NCBI RefSeq assembly: GCF_022682495.2
Contig: NW_026527292.1
Coordinates: 18,501-82,500 of the forward strand
Length of the DNA stretch: 64,000 nt
Direction: 5' to 3'
From: Desmodus rotundus
Taxonomy: Eukaryota > Chordata > Mammalia > Chiroptera > Phyllostomidae
This document shows, piece by piece, positions 44,235 through 56,050 of this stretch. Within the stretch, counting starts at the first letter, position 1; every line of letters begins with the position of its first letter. Under the pieces are notes generated by a model that was not told the DNA's origin, made no database searches, and worked only from the letters and a program-made list of their open reading frames with translations. A program made the translations under genes and the position numbers.

Positions 44235-45564
44235 TTCAGGCTGGCCAAAAAGTCCATTGGGCCAAAAAGCCGGTTAGGTCCCCAACCCCACTTCCACCGC
44301 CACCCCCCACCACCCCATTCCCTGTCCGCATTTTCTCATACTTGCCTTTAACGTCCTCTGAAACCGTTTTGTCAGACTGTGTCGGGGCAGCTATCGTATC
44401 AGTGTCCAGAAAGAAAACCTCATCCCAACTGGAGAAAGTGCGTGTGGCCCTTTTCCCACTGAAGACGCATGAAGAGGAGCCACGTTTCCGACCCCTTTGG
44501 CTTAGTCATTTCCAGAAAAGTACAAGTGCACCGGGAAGGTAAGAAAAGGTCTGTGGTGTGTATGGGGAAGATGCCGTGAGTGACGGAACATGTCTAAATT
44601 GGACCGTGAGTTTCATGCCAGAGATTTTCCTCACCCAGTAGCCCCACGGGTGGGCAGATCAGTTGCAGTGGAGAGTCATCCAGGGCAGACGTTCACTGAC
44701 TCCACACTGCGTTATGGGATGCAGGAGACAGGTGACATACTGAAATTATCCTAATCTAGCATCGCAAATCATTTGCACCATTATGGTTCCATTAATCACT
44801 TTGACACTTGGGTTCCACAGAAGTTAAGCAGGGTGGTGGGGGACCCCTGTCGATCACATTTCCAGAAGCGTTTCTCTACTGAAATATAAGGAAAACCTCC
44901 TGAGGACAATTTAGGGGGGTGCAGTGAATGGTTGATATTTGAGAATAAGGTGTGATAGGAGACATTGAGCGAACAAAGTACCAGCAGCAGCAGGCTCTCT
45001 AAAGGGTGGTCGTCACCCATCAGAGGTGATGGTATTCTGTGGTGGAATGAGGAGGGAGTCTGGCAGTGGGAGCTCTTGGGGAAACCAGCAGGTTACCAGC
45101 AACAGGTATCGCTCCCAGTTGCACCCAGCGAAAGCACCGTCCAAGCGAAAGAGTCTGGAATTTGTCAGCAGAAGACACATATCTTGAGGAGAAGGTGAGA
45201 GCACACATTTGTCTTTCTGATCAGGGAAAAACGGTTCCAGCCTGGGAATGCAGTGGTAGTTCATCCGCAGTGCTCTCCAGACCTTGAGCCTTTGCACGGC
45301 GATCGAGTCTGGTCTCTCGGGATTTGTTAGTGGAGAGAAATGTCCATTCCCTGGAAGACTGCCGAAGGCATTGGGAAGAATTCTGTTCTCCGAAAGAGAA
45401 CAGTGTTGTGGGAGGATGGAATGGTGAAATCGCCTGAAAGGTGGCAGAGGGCAGTGGAGAAAACAGTGAGGTCGTTTTCCAGTCACGTCATCTGGGGGAA
45501 ATGAAATATATGCCTGTTATTGTATCTCAGGCCAAAACACCAGGGAACCTTTCAGCCCAGTCAT
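44235..45564 (+). mobile_element. Mariner transposon, full length, dead
   Basis: Left end GGCTGGCCAAAAAGTCCA, then a partial repeat GGGCCAAAAAGCCGGTTAGG, so the first ~20 bases of the end may be locally duplicated. Right end CCTTTCAGCCCAGTCAT. Pieces read HEEEPRFRPLWLSHFQKST (near 44,470-44,525) and, near 45,340-45,470, the C-terminal region. Stops and shifts throughout. Confidence 0.8.
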
Positions 45565-46368
45565 GAGTGGAATATGCGGTTCATCTGATCATCTCTGCTG
45601 CCCTCTCGTGGCCATTTTCAGGAATCACACCTTAGTGTAGGTCAGCAGGAAAAGAGGTCGATTCCAGTGGACTATCAGTGGCTTTGGAGGGCATTAGTAT
45701 TTCTAAGCACATTTAAAAACGTCTCAATGGCAGCACCGTCCAGTTACCTTGTGACTGGTGTTCAGCTTAAGGGCAGAGGGAACTATGAAAGTGTATGATG
45801 TGACCCTTTTTTTTTGAAGTGGTTTTGCAGAATAGTAGTGATGCTTTGACAAATTTCAGGCAAGGTCGAAAATCATTTGTCATCGCCGTGTTTGGTGCAG
45901 ATTTCTAAAAGAATGCGGAGGTAAAATTCATGCATAATGCTGCACCAAGAGGTACCCAAAAAAGTGAAGTACAATATCAGGGCCATCACTGTATGTACAT
46001 GCCCTTCCATACATGTCTACGGGCTCGTTTCTTGGATTTTTCTGTACTTAGTTTACCATTTTAGGTTTTTCATACTGGTGCAAAAGTTGTGCATTTCCAG
46101 CTTCTGCTTCCAACGTGTTCATCAAGGGTGAAGATTTCCTTCTCAAGTTTTGATACGGGGCATCTTTACCATCAGTTATGTCGAGGTATTTTGCAATTCC
46201 AAATGCCATTAATTTAGGAGTTTCTATAGGAGTCTATTTCTGAAGTCACGAACAACCGAACTTGGCCGTCATCCATTCTGTGTGATTGGTCGCTTAAGAG
46301 CTATGAGAGCAAAGAATATATTTTGTAGGATTTGAAGGCTGTGATGCCAGTTGAACCCTGCCTTCAAT

Positions 46369-48621
46369 AGGTCTGGTGAATATGTCAGTTCAGTCCCCAA
46401 CCGTCCACTATGACACACACCTACCCCCTCCTTGGTTTGGTCATGCATTCTTTCCTTAATGTCATTCAAAACCGCTTTGTTAGACTGCAACGTGACAGCT
46501 GTCATACCAGCTTGCATTACAAAAAAATCTGAACACAAGTGGTGAATGTGTGTGTGGCCATATTCACACCGAAGATGGAATGACATAAGCTATGTATTGG
46601 GCCCTTTTTGGTCTGTCATTTCAAGAAAGGGAATCACAACTGTAAGGTTCAGAAAGATGTAAGGTGTGTACGGAAACGTTGGTGTGACTGACACAACCCG
46701 TCCGAAGGGGGTCGCGAGGCATCACACCAGAGATTTCTGGTGTGCACTTGTCCTATGGGTGCGGCAGAGCAGTCACAGGGGACAGCCACGCAGGGCAGAC
46801 ATTCCCTGAGGGCAGACGACGTTATGGTACACGGGAGACAGGCCACACCGTCAAAGCACCCTAATCAAGCATCGAAAGACATTTGCAGTAGCATAGTTGG
46901 GTCCATCACTTATATGTTTGGGTTCCACAGAAGTAAAGGGGGGAGGAGGGTGGACCCACCTAGACCACCTATCCACATGCGATTCTGTACTAAAACATAA
47001 GGAAAGCTTTACGTTTCCAAAATGAGTTGTGAGGGGATGAATCATTGATATTTTAGAATAATGTGGAATGGGAGAGATGGAGGGTACACAAAGGAACCAG
47101 CACCCTCCCCCCTTGCAAAGGGCGGTCTTCATCCAAAAGACGTGAGGTTGCGCTTGTGGTGGATCGTGCCGGGGCCCAGCCTCGCCGGGTGTCAGGGTCC
47201 CCGAAGGATGGATGGCGCATGTAAAGAATGAGGGGTCAGACACCAATTTTGATGCCGGAGAATGGCCAGCCTTGTGTGGGTGTGACCGAACTCTAAGAGT
47301 TTAATTATGCCTTATTTTTATAGGGATTTGTTATATGACATCAAAGGAATAGGCTCATGGCATGATTTCTCAAGCAGAAAAAGTTTATACAGAAATTCCA
47401 AGAAAATTTACAGGAAGTTCTACAGATTTGTTCATACTAAACAAATGTTATTTTGACCTGGAGGGCTATCAATCAGACAAGCACACATAAGTACATCTAC
47501 AAAGTTTCAAATGTGTATTGATCATTTGATGTCTAACAAAGTGTTCAGAATTTGGCATAGGTCAAAAAGATACGTTAGACTAGTCAGCGGTTATATGTGA
47601 ACTATTAAAGGGCCTGTGTGGTTAGGCTCTCTAACTCAGCCATCCATCTTCCTGTCTAGGTTCTTTATGCACTTTTCAGGGGATGATCTTTGTATTTGTT
47701 TCGTCATGCTTAAATTGTAATAGTTCACCTATTTTACTTGCTCTTTTATTCATCTAGTTCCATCAAATATTGTTTCTGTCCAAGGTTGTACTAAGGGGGA
47801 TGTCTAGTAAAATTTTTCTCCATTTTTCAGGCAAGTTGGCCTGCCCATTGTCTAATATTAATCTTCCAATAAGTAGAAGTAGGCTGCGGAGGGGTTCTAA
47901 GGGACTTTTGTTCTATGGCCAAGAAATCATTTTGTACAGTTGCATTGGAATTCTGCAGATCAGTGGACCAGAAATACAAGTGCTCAAAAATCCCACCACC
48001 TAGTAATAGCAAAGACAGACTTGCAAGAAGAGATATACAGGAAGTCCAGCCCCAGCTGCCTCTGCTGTGTAGACACATCTCATCCATCCCGACTGTGTCA
48101 AGGGTCGGCTGTCAGTCGGCTCCTGACTGGATTGCAGATGGAGTTCTGCAGTAGGAGTTCTCTGTGGAAACCCAGCAGGTTAGTGGCAACAGGTAGTGCC
48201 TGCTGTCAGACCACCTGAACACACCCTCCGAGGGAAAGCATCCAGAATTCATTAGCAGAAGATTCTGAAGCTTCAGGATGAGGTGAGAGCCCACGTTTGT
48301 CTTTGGCGACCAGGGAAAATGCTTCCATCTTGGCTGTGCCGTCGCAATTTGTTCGCAGTATTCCCCAGACCTTGCATGTTCACGTGGCCATTTCGTTCAG
48401 TATACCCAATTTCTGTGATTGGAGAGAAATTTCTGTTTCCATGAAGACTGCAGAAGGTCCGTGGAACAGCTCTGGGCTCCTACAGGTAACAGTGCTGCAG
48501 GGGGACGGAACGCGAAGTTCCCTGAAAGATGACAGAGGGCTGTGGAATGGAATGGTGACAATGTCGTGTCGTCCACTTTGTTTTGGAAAATGTAAAGTGT
48601 GTCCGTCATGGCATCTATGCC
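46369..48621 (+). mobile_element. Mariner interrupted by a retroviral LTR
   Basis: The left part (46,369-47,166) runs from the 5' end to the middle of the transposase (GSITYMFGFHRS readable in 46,740-47,000). A 962-base LTR follows, and the right part resumes at 48,129 (GGATTGCAGATGGAGTTCTG) and continues to about 48,621, losing the last inverted repeat. Without the LTR the element would be about 1.3 kb, like its neighbours. Confidence 0.8.
47167..48128 (-). mobile_element. Probable class II ERV LTR inserted in mariner
   Basis: Bounded on plus by TGCCGGGGCCCAGCC and GGCTCCTGACT, with GGATCG before (47,161-47,166) and GGATTG after (48,129-48,134), an almost perfect 6-bp duplication. On the minus strand CCCTATAAAAATAAGG near 47,325 could be the TATA box. 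It is followed by a U5-like segment ending GGGCCCCGGCA, so the LTR likely points left. The minus-strand start reads AGTCAGG where TGTCAGG would be expected. No internal viral sequence. A class II assignment is inferred from the 6-bp duplication. Confidence 0.65.
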
Positions 48622-49069
48622 TTGATTCTGTCGGTCTATGTTGCCATCTCGTGTCCCCTTCTGGGAATGACATCTCAGTGCAGGTTGGCAGGAAAAGCGT
48701 TTGAGTCCAGTGGACTATGAATGACTTCAGATGGCAGTGGCATTTACAAGAGCATTTAGAAGCATCTACATATTAAGCACTGTGTAGGTACCATGTGATT
48801 GGTGTTCAGAATAAAGGCCAAAGCAGTGAGAAACCCTTTTGATGTCACATTTCTTGGAAGTGTGCTCGTAGCATGACAGAGTCCGCTTTGTGTATGTTGC
48901 CTGTTGCATGTTCCTCATTCAATGAGAAAAATAAAGTGTATTCCCTATTGTCTACCACAGGGTTAAAAAAGGAAATCAAATAAGTACAATAAAAATAAGG
49001 AAGAACAGATAGTATTTTACTTGCATGCTTTCGTGGTCACATCCTCAGAGGAGTTTTCTCTGCTTCGGA
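48622..49069. other. Array-unit remnant between two mariners
   Basis: Shortened unit: landmark at 48,637, 'GCAGGTTGGCAGGAAAAGCG', 'GGTACCATGTGATTGGTGTT' and AATGAGAAAAATAAAGTGTA. The second half of the unit is mostly missing. Confidence 0.6.
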
Positions 49070-49570
49070 AAATAAAGAAATCTTCTGAAACGTGTTGAGT
49101 GTCTGTGTGGCCATCGTGATATGGAAGATGAATGAAGATCAGCCAAGTTTTCAGTACATTAGGGCCTGTCATTTCAAGAAGTGGTAAAATGCCCGATAAA
49201 CGGAGGAAAAGATGCGTGGTATATAGGAGAAGGTGCTGTTAGGGATCTAATGAGTCTTAATCGCCTTGCAGATTTCCATCTGAGATGTCTCTCAGCAGGG
49301 TTCCCCACGGCTGTGACGGACTAGTTGCTGTGGACGGCCATCCAGGGGAGACGCTGCCCGAGGACTGACCAAGAGAGGCCACGCTTGCCACGGGCGACGC
49401 ACTCAAAGTACCCAAATGAATCATGGAACGTCATTTGCACCAGGATGGTTCCGTCCACGTCTTTGACCTCTGAGATCTACAGCAGTCGACTGGGAAGAAC
49501 ACTTCAAGCAGCATGCTTGACAGCACTTTCACGTGGGATTCTCTTCAGAAAGGTAAGGAAAGCGTTGCAT
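49070..49570 (+). mobile_element. Mariner, 5' part, truncated at satellite border
   Basis: TGGAAGATGAATGAAGATCA, 'TCATTTCAAGAAGTGGTAAA', the 'GATTTCCATCTGAGATGTCT' segment and 'CACTCAAAGTACCCAAATGA' match the first half of the other mariners in order. It fades after about 49,570; the next ~120 bases are unassigned and then telomere-like DNA starts. Confidence 0.65.
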
Positions 49571-50281
49571 CAACACAATCAGTTAGATGAACACTACACA
49601 CTTTAGACTAGCACAGAAGAGATCATGGGTCAAAAGAAGGGAAACACGACAGGACAGTCAAAAGAGCAGTTTCCCTTAGAAGAAATTCTGCTACTCTAAG
49701 AAGTAGGTTAGGGTTAGGGTTGGGGTCGGGTTCTAGAGCATAGGGTGTGGGTGTAGGCGCTAGGGGTTAGGGGTAGGGGCCGGAGCAAGGGTCCAGGGGC
49801 TGAGTTTAGGGGTTAGGATTCAGGGCTTAGGGCTTAGGGTGACACTTAGGGCCAGGGGTTAGGGGCTAGGGGTTATGGGCCAGGGCAAGGGGTTATGGGC
49901 CAGAGTGAGGGGTTAGGGCACAGGGTTTGGTGGCTAGGGCTTAGGTAAGAGGGCTTAGGGCACAGGGTTTGGGGGCTAGGGCTAGGACTTAGGACATAGG
50001 GCTAGGTGCTAGTGGCTAGGAGATAGGGGCTGGTGGCAGGGCCAGGACCATGGCTTAGGGTTTAGTGTTTGGGTTTAGTGTTTGTGTTAGAGTTTAGTGT
50101 TAGTGTGTAGTGTTTAGTGTTAGTGCTTTGGCTCTGGCTTTGGCTATGGCTTATGTCTATGGCTATGACTTAGGGCTATGGCTTAGAGCCATGGGTATGC
50201 CTTATTGCTATGGCCTAGGGGCTATGGCTTAGGGGTTAGAGGCTATGGGTTATGGGCTATGGCTTATGGGGTAGGGGCTAT

Positions 50282-50856
50282 TGAAGCGGATCCCGTCCCG
50301 TACGATCTGGTGATGTAGCTGCAATATACTAATATACACGGACTACAGAAACCCTGTGGAGGAAAAGGGATGGCATGGCCACTCTCTAAGTGAGAGAGGG
50401 CGAGAGGGCTAGAGAGAGCCCCAGAGAGAGGCCGATCCATGCCTGGACAGGCTTTTATAGTTTTTTCTGGGCACATTACATGGAGGATGGTCCTCATTTA
50501 CTATGCACAGGTTCACCACAGGTGATTACCTTTTAAGGACCCCAAAGGACAGAATACTGTTAATGACTTCACAGAGAAGGATGTTACAGCTTGAGGGGGA
50601 AACTGGTCCCGCTCCATACTTGGGTGGTTTAGCACAGACATTAGGAAGTTAAAGATACTCAGTACACATTTGCTGCCTCATGGTGAGGGAGTTTTAGCAA
50701 GAGCAAGTCTTGTAGCAGTCTAGGTACAATGCAGGCTTGATTTCCCACTGGAGATCCTATCCATGGATGTGGGTCCTACCCGCCAACCTCGCTCCCCACT
50801 GGCTTTTCCGAGTGGGAGCTGAGCCACATTTCCCACGTGTAGAAAAGTTCCCCACA
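50282..50856 (-). mobile_element. Solo ERV LTR inside the satellite, 6-bp flanking duplication
   Basis: 575 bases starting TGAAGCGGATCCCG and ending GTTCCCCACA, with GGCTAT on both sides (50,276-50,281 and 50,857-50,862). On the minus strand ACTATAAAAGCCTGTCC (near 50,460) is a good TATA box, followed by CT-rich R/U5-like sequence, so it points left. GGCTAT is also the satellite unit, so the duplication alone is weaker proof than usual, but TG...CA ends and sharp edges support insertion. No internal viral genes. Confidence 0.85.
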
Positions 50857-52719
50857 GGCTATGGCTTAGGGTCTGTGGCTTAGGGGCTATGGCTTAGGGG
50901 CTATGGCTATGGCTTAGGGGCTACGGCTACAGCTTAGGGGGTATGGCTAGGGGCTACAGCTAGGGGCTATGGCTAGGGGCTATGGGTTAGGGGCTAGGGC
51001 TCAGGGCACGGGTTTAGGGCACAGGGTTTGTGGGCTAGGGCTTAGGGAAGAGGACTTAGGGCATAGGGCTACATGCTAGGGACTAGGAGATAGAGGCTAG
51101 TGCCAGGGACACGGCCATGGCTCAGGGTTAGTGTTAGGGTTCAGCGTTAGTGTTAGGGTTTAGTGTTAGTGTTTAGTATTTAGTGTTATGGCTATGGCTC
51201 TGGCTCTGGCTTAGGGCTCTTGCTTAGGGATATGGCTATGGGTTATGGCTATGTCCTAGGTGTACGGCTAGGGGTAGGGCTATGGCTTAGGGCTATGGGT
51301 ATGGCTTAGGGGTATGGTTCAGGGCTATGGCTATGAGTATGGTTTAGGGCTATGGGTATGGCTTATTACTATGGCCTAGGGGCTAATGCTTAGGTGTCAG
51401 AGGTTATGGATTAGGGGCTAGGGGCTATGGCTTAGGGGTTATGGCTATGGCTATGGCTACAGCTTAGTGGATATGGGTTAGGGGCTATGGCTATGTCTCA
51501 GGGGCTAGGGGCCAGTGTCAGGGGTTAGGGAACAGGGCTTGGATGCTAGGAGCCAAGAGATAGAGGCTAGTGCCCAGTCCAGGTCCTTGACTGAGGGTTA
51601 GTGATAGGGTTTAGTGTTTACTGTTAGGCCTGTGGCTATGTCTATGGCTGTGGCTATGGCTATGGCTTAGGGCTATGGCTAGGGCTAGAGCTATGGGTAT
51701 GGCTGAGATCTATGGCTGAGGGCTATGGCTGAGGGCTCTGTCTAGGGCTATGTGTAGGGCTATGTCTAGGGTAAGGGCTATGCTTAGGGTTACAGCTATT
51801 GTGTAGGGCTACAGCTATGGCATAGGGTTATGGGTATGGCTATGGCGTAGGGCTTTGGCTTAGGGCTTTTGCTAAGGCTGGGGGTATGGCTATGGTGTAG
51901 GGCTATTGTGTAGGGCAACGGCTAGGGCTATGGCATAGGGCAATGGCTAGGGCTACAGCTATGGCAATGTCGTAGGGCTACGGCTATGACTGTGGCTATG
52001 GGTTAGGGCTACAGCTTAGGGCTATTGTTATGGCTGAGGGTATGGTGTAGGGCTATGGGTATGGCTCAAGGCTATAGGTACAGCTTAGGGCTATGTCTAG
52101 GGCCATGTCTAGGGTTAGGGCTATGTCTAGTGTTATGTCTATGGCTGAGGGCTATGGTGTAGGGTACGGCTATAGCATAGGGCTATGGCTATGGTTTATG
52201 GCTGTGGGTAGGACTAGGGCTATGGGTATGGTGAGAGCTGTGGCTCAGTGGTATGGCTATGAGTATGTGTAGGGCTATGTCTAGGGCTGGGGCTAGGGGT
52301 TGGTGCGAGGGTTAGGGTTAGGGTTTACTGTTAGGGTTTAGTGTTAGTGTTTAGTGTTTTGTGTTATTGTTTATTGTTGGGGCTATGGGTATGGCTTAGG
52401 GCTATGGGTATGGGTTATTATGGGTATGGGTATGGGTATGGGTAGGGGCTTTGGCTTAGGAGCTATGTCTTAGGGGCTAGGGGCTTTGGCTTAGGGTCTA
52501 TGGCTTATGGGCTGTGCCCTGGTGGCCTATGGCTATGGGTATGGTTATGGCTATGGCTTAGGGGCTATGGCTACAGGTTAGGGGCTATAGCTAGGGTCTA
52601 GGGGCTACGGACCAGGGCCAGGGATTAGGGCTCAGGGCTAGGCGCTAGGGGCTAGGAGATATGGCCTAGTTCCAGGGCCAGGGCCATGGCTTGGGGTTAG
52701 TAGTAGGGTTTAGTGTTAG

Positions 52720-54030
52720 GGTTTAGTGTGTAGTGTTAGGTCTATGGCTATGGCTTAGGAGTATGGGTATGGCTTAGGGCTATGGCTTAGGACTATGGGT
52801 ATGGCTTAGGGGTATGGGTATGGCTGTGGTTTAGGGCTATGGCTATGGCTAGGGATATGGGTATGGCTGAGAACTATGGCTGAGGGCTATGGGTATGGCT
52901 ATGGCTATGGCTATGACTAAGACTATATGCGTAGGGCTATGCCTACATCTTGGGGCATGTCTAGGGCTATGTCTAGGGTTAGGGCTATGTCTAGGGTTAG
53001 TGCTACATTGTACGGCTATGCCTATGGCATAGGGCAATGGCTATGGCTATGGTTATGTAAAATGCATAGGGTTATGGCCATGGCCATTGCTATGGCTGGG
53101 CTATGGCTATGGTGTAGGGGTATGGCTATGGCATAGAGTTATGGCTGTGCTGGAGGGTTATGGCTATGGCATAGGGCAATGGCTAGTGCTAGGGCTAGGG
53201 CATAGGTGTATGGCTATGGTTATGGTGTAGGGGTATGGCTATGCCTAGGGCTATGGCTATGGCTATGGCTGAGGACTATGGCTGAGGGCTATGGCTAAGG
53301 GGTATGGTATGGGTTAGGGCTACGGTGTAGGGCAATGGCTGAGGGCTATGACTATGGCGGAGGGCTGTGGCGTAGGGCTATGGCTGTGCAGTAGGGTCAT
53401 GGGTATGGTGTAGGGTTGTGGCGTAGGGCTATGGTGTAGGATAATGGCTAGGGCTATGGGTAGTACCATGGCATATGGGTATGGCTATGGGCATGGGTTA
53501 GAGCTATGGCTTAGTGCTATGGCCTAAGGCTATGGGTACAGCTTAGGATTATAGGTACAGCTTAGGATTATGGTGTAGGACTCTGGCTCTGGCTATGCTG
53601 TGGGGTTACGGCTATGGGGTAGGTTTATGGCATAGGGCTATGGGTGTGCTATAGGGTCATGGCTATGGCCATGGTGTAGGGCTATGGCTGTGGGTAGAGC
53701 TATGGCTCAGGGTATTGCCATGGCTGCGGTCTATGGTTTAGGGTAGTGGGTACAGCTTAGGGCTATAGGTACGGCTTAGTGCTATGGCTCAGGGCCATGG
53801 CTATGGGTATGGCTATGGTTTTTGGCTATTGCTATGGCTTATTGCTATGGCTTATTGCTATGGCTTAGGGGTAGGGGCTATGGCTTAGGGGCTATGACAT
53901 TGGTCTATGGCTATGGCTATGGCTACGGCTTAGGGGCTACAGCTTAGGGTCTAAGGTACAGCCTAGGGGCTACAGTTAGGTGCCATGTCTATGGGTAGGG
54001 GCTATGAGTAGGGGCTACAGCTAGTGGCTA
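52720..54030 (+). repeat. Satellite higher-order repeat, copy 1
   Basis: Long collinear match to 54,600-56,050. Markers: TATGTAAAATGCATAGGG at 53,054 and 55,048; GTAGTACCATGGCATATGGG at 53,460 and 55,473; GGTACAGCCTAGGGGCTAC near 53,954; GAGTAGGGGCTACAGCTAGT near 54,007 and 56,018. The offset is 1.94-2.01 kb. Confidence 0.85.
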
Positions 54031-54130
54031 GGGGCCAGGGGCCAGGGGCCAGGGGCCAGGGGCCAGGGGCAGGGGCAGGGTTAGGGCTAGGGCTAGGGCT
54101 AGGGCTAGGGCTAGGGCTAGGGCTAGGGCT
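54031..54130 (+). repeat. Pure GGGGCCA and GGGCTA runs
   Basis: Several perfect GGGGCCA units (54,031-54,076) followed by about eight perfect GGGCTA units (54,083-54,130), far more regular than the surrounding array. Closely spaced G-runs make it a strong G-quadruplex candidate. It lies between the two ~2-kb higher-order repeats. Confidence 0.9.
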
Positions 54131-54599
54131 GGCCAGGGTAAGGGCTAGGGTTATGGCTATGGGTATGGCTTAGGGCTATGGCTTAGGGCTATGGCTCAGG
54201 GTCATGGCTATAGCTATAGCTATGCCTTAGGTGCTAGGGGCTATGGCCTAGTTATCAGGATGTATGGCTTATGGGCTATTGCTTATGGGCTATTGCTTAC
54301 GGGCTATGTCTTAGGGGTTATAGCTATGGCTATGGCTATGGCTACAGCTTAGGGGTATGGCTTAGGGGCTATGGGTACAGCTTAGGGGCTACAGCTATGG
54401 CTATGGCTAGGGGCTATGGCTAGGGTCTAGTGGCTAGAGGTTAGGGGCTAGATTCCAGGGACCTGGGCCAGGGGTTAGGGTACAGGGGTTCTGGGTAGGG
54501 TTTAGGGAATAGGGCTTAGGGCACAGGGCTAGGTGCTAGGGGCTAGAGATAGGGGCTAGTGTCAGGGCTAGGGCCATGGCTTAGGGTTAGTGTTAGGGT

Positions 54600-56050
54600 T
54601 TAGTGTATAGTGCTAGGGATATGGCTATGGTATGGCTATGGCTTAGGGGTACGGGTATGGCTATGTGTATGGCTATGGCTTAGGGGTATGGGTATGGCTT
54701 AGGGCTATGGGTATGGCTGTGGCTTAGGGCTATGTTTTAGGACTATGGGTATGGGTGTGGGTATGGCTATGGCTATGGCTATGGCTATGGGTATGGCTGA
54801 GAGCTATGGCTGAGGGCTATGGCTGAGGGTTGTGGCTGAGGGTTATGGCTGAGGGCTACGGGTATGGCTATGGATATGGATATGACTAGGACTATATGCG
54901 TAGGGCTATGCCTATGTTTTGGGGCATGTCTAGGACTATGTCTAGGGTTAGGGCTATGTCTAGGGTTAGTGCTACGGTGTATGGCTAGAGCTATGGCATA
55001 GGGTTATGGCTATGCCTATGGCATAGGGCAATGTCAATGGCTATGGCTATGTAAAATGCATAGGGTTATGGCCATGGCCATGGCAATGGCTAGGCTATGG
55101 CTATGGTTTAGGGGCATGGCTATGGCGTAGGGCTATGGCTATGGCTATGGCTATGGCATAGAGCTATGGCTGTGCTGGAGGGTTATGGCTATGGCATAGG
55201 GGAATGGCTAGTGCTAGGGCTAGGGCATAGGTCTATGTCTACGGTTATGGTGTAGCGGTATGGCTATGCCTAGGGCTATGGCTATGGCTATGGGTGAGGG
55301 CTATGGCTTAGGAGTATGGTATGGGTTAGGGCTACTGTGTAGGGCAATGGCGGAATGGCTATGACTATGGTGGAGGGCTGTGGCTTAGGGCTATGGCTGT
55401 GCAGTAGGGTCATGGGTATGGTGTAGGGTTGTGGCTCAGGGCTATGGTGTAGGATAATGGCTAGGGCTATGGGTAGTACCATGGCATATGGGTATGGCTA
55501 TGGGCATGTGTTAGAGCTATGGCTTAGGGCTATGGCCTAAGGCTATGGGTACAGCTTAGGATTATAGGTACAGCTTAGGATTATGGTGTAGGACTCTGGC
55601 TATGGCTATGCTGTGGGGTTACGGCTATGGGGTAGGTTTATGGCATAGGGCTATGGGTGTGCTATAGGGTCATGGCTATGGCCATGGTGTAGGGCTATGG
55701 CTATGGGTAGAGCTATGGCTTAGGGTATTGCCATGGCTGCGGTCTATGGTTTAGGGTAGTGGGTACAGCTTAGGGCTATAGGTACGGCTTCATGCTATGG
55801 CTCAGGGCCATGGCTATGGGTATGGCTATGGTTTTTGGCTATTGCTTTGGCTTATTGCTATGGCTTAGAGGCTATGGCTTAGGGGTAGGGGCTATGGCTT
55901 AGGGGCTATGACATTGGTCTATGGCTATGGCTATGGCTACGGCTTAGGGGCTACAGCTTAGGGTCTATGGTACAGCCTAGGGGCTACACTTAGGTGCCAT
56001 GTCAAGGGGTAGGGGCTATGAGTAGGGGCTACAGCTAGTGGCTAGGGGCT
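54600..56050 (+). repeat. Satellite higher-order repeat, copy 2
   Basis: Counterpart of 52,720-54,030. It lacks the pure GGGGCCA/GGGCTA block that follows copy 1 and runs instead into GGCTAGGGGCTAGGGGCCAG. Small indels separate the copies, consistent with fairly recent duplication. Confidence 0.85.

Larger units (their letters stand above)
41377..49570. repeat. Tandem array of ~2.1-kb mariner-bearing units
   Basis: Landmarks TGCTGCC(A/C)TCTCGTGG or close variants are at 41,377, 43,470, 45,597 and 48,637, giving unit lengths of 2,093, 2,127 and 3,040 bases (2,078 after removing the 962-base LTR). Every unit has the same order of segments and a mariner in the same place. The last unit breaks off in mariner sequence at about 49,570, just before telomere-like DNA. 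Between landmark and mariner I see no gene; frames there are scattered. Confidence 0.88.

Noticed and set aside
52927..53136. Met/Ala/Trp/Leu-rich frames in the satellite
   Set aside because: Produced by GGCTAT-type repeats in an arbitrary phase.
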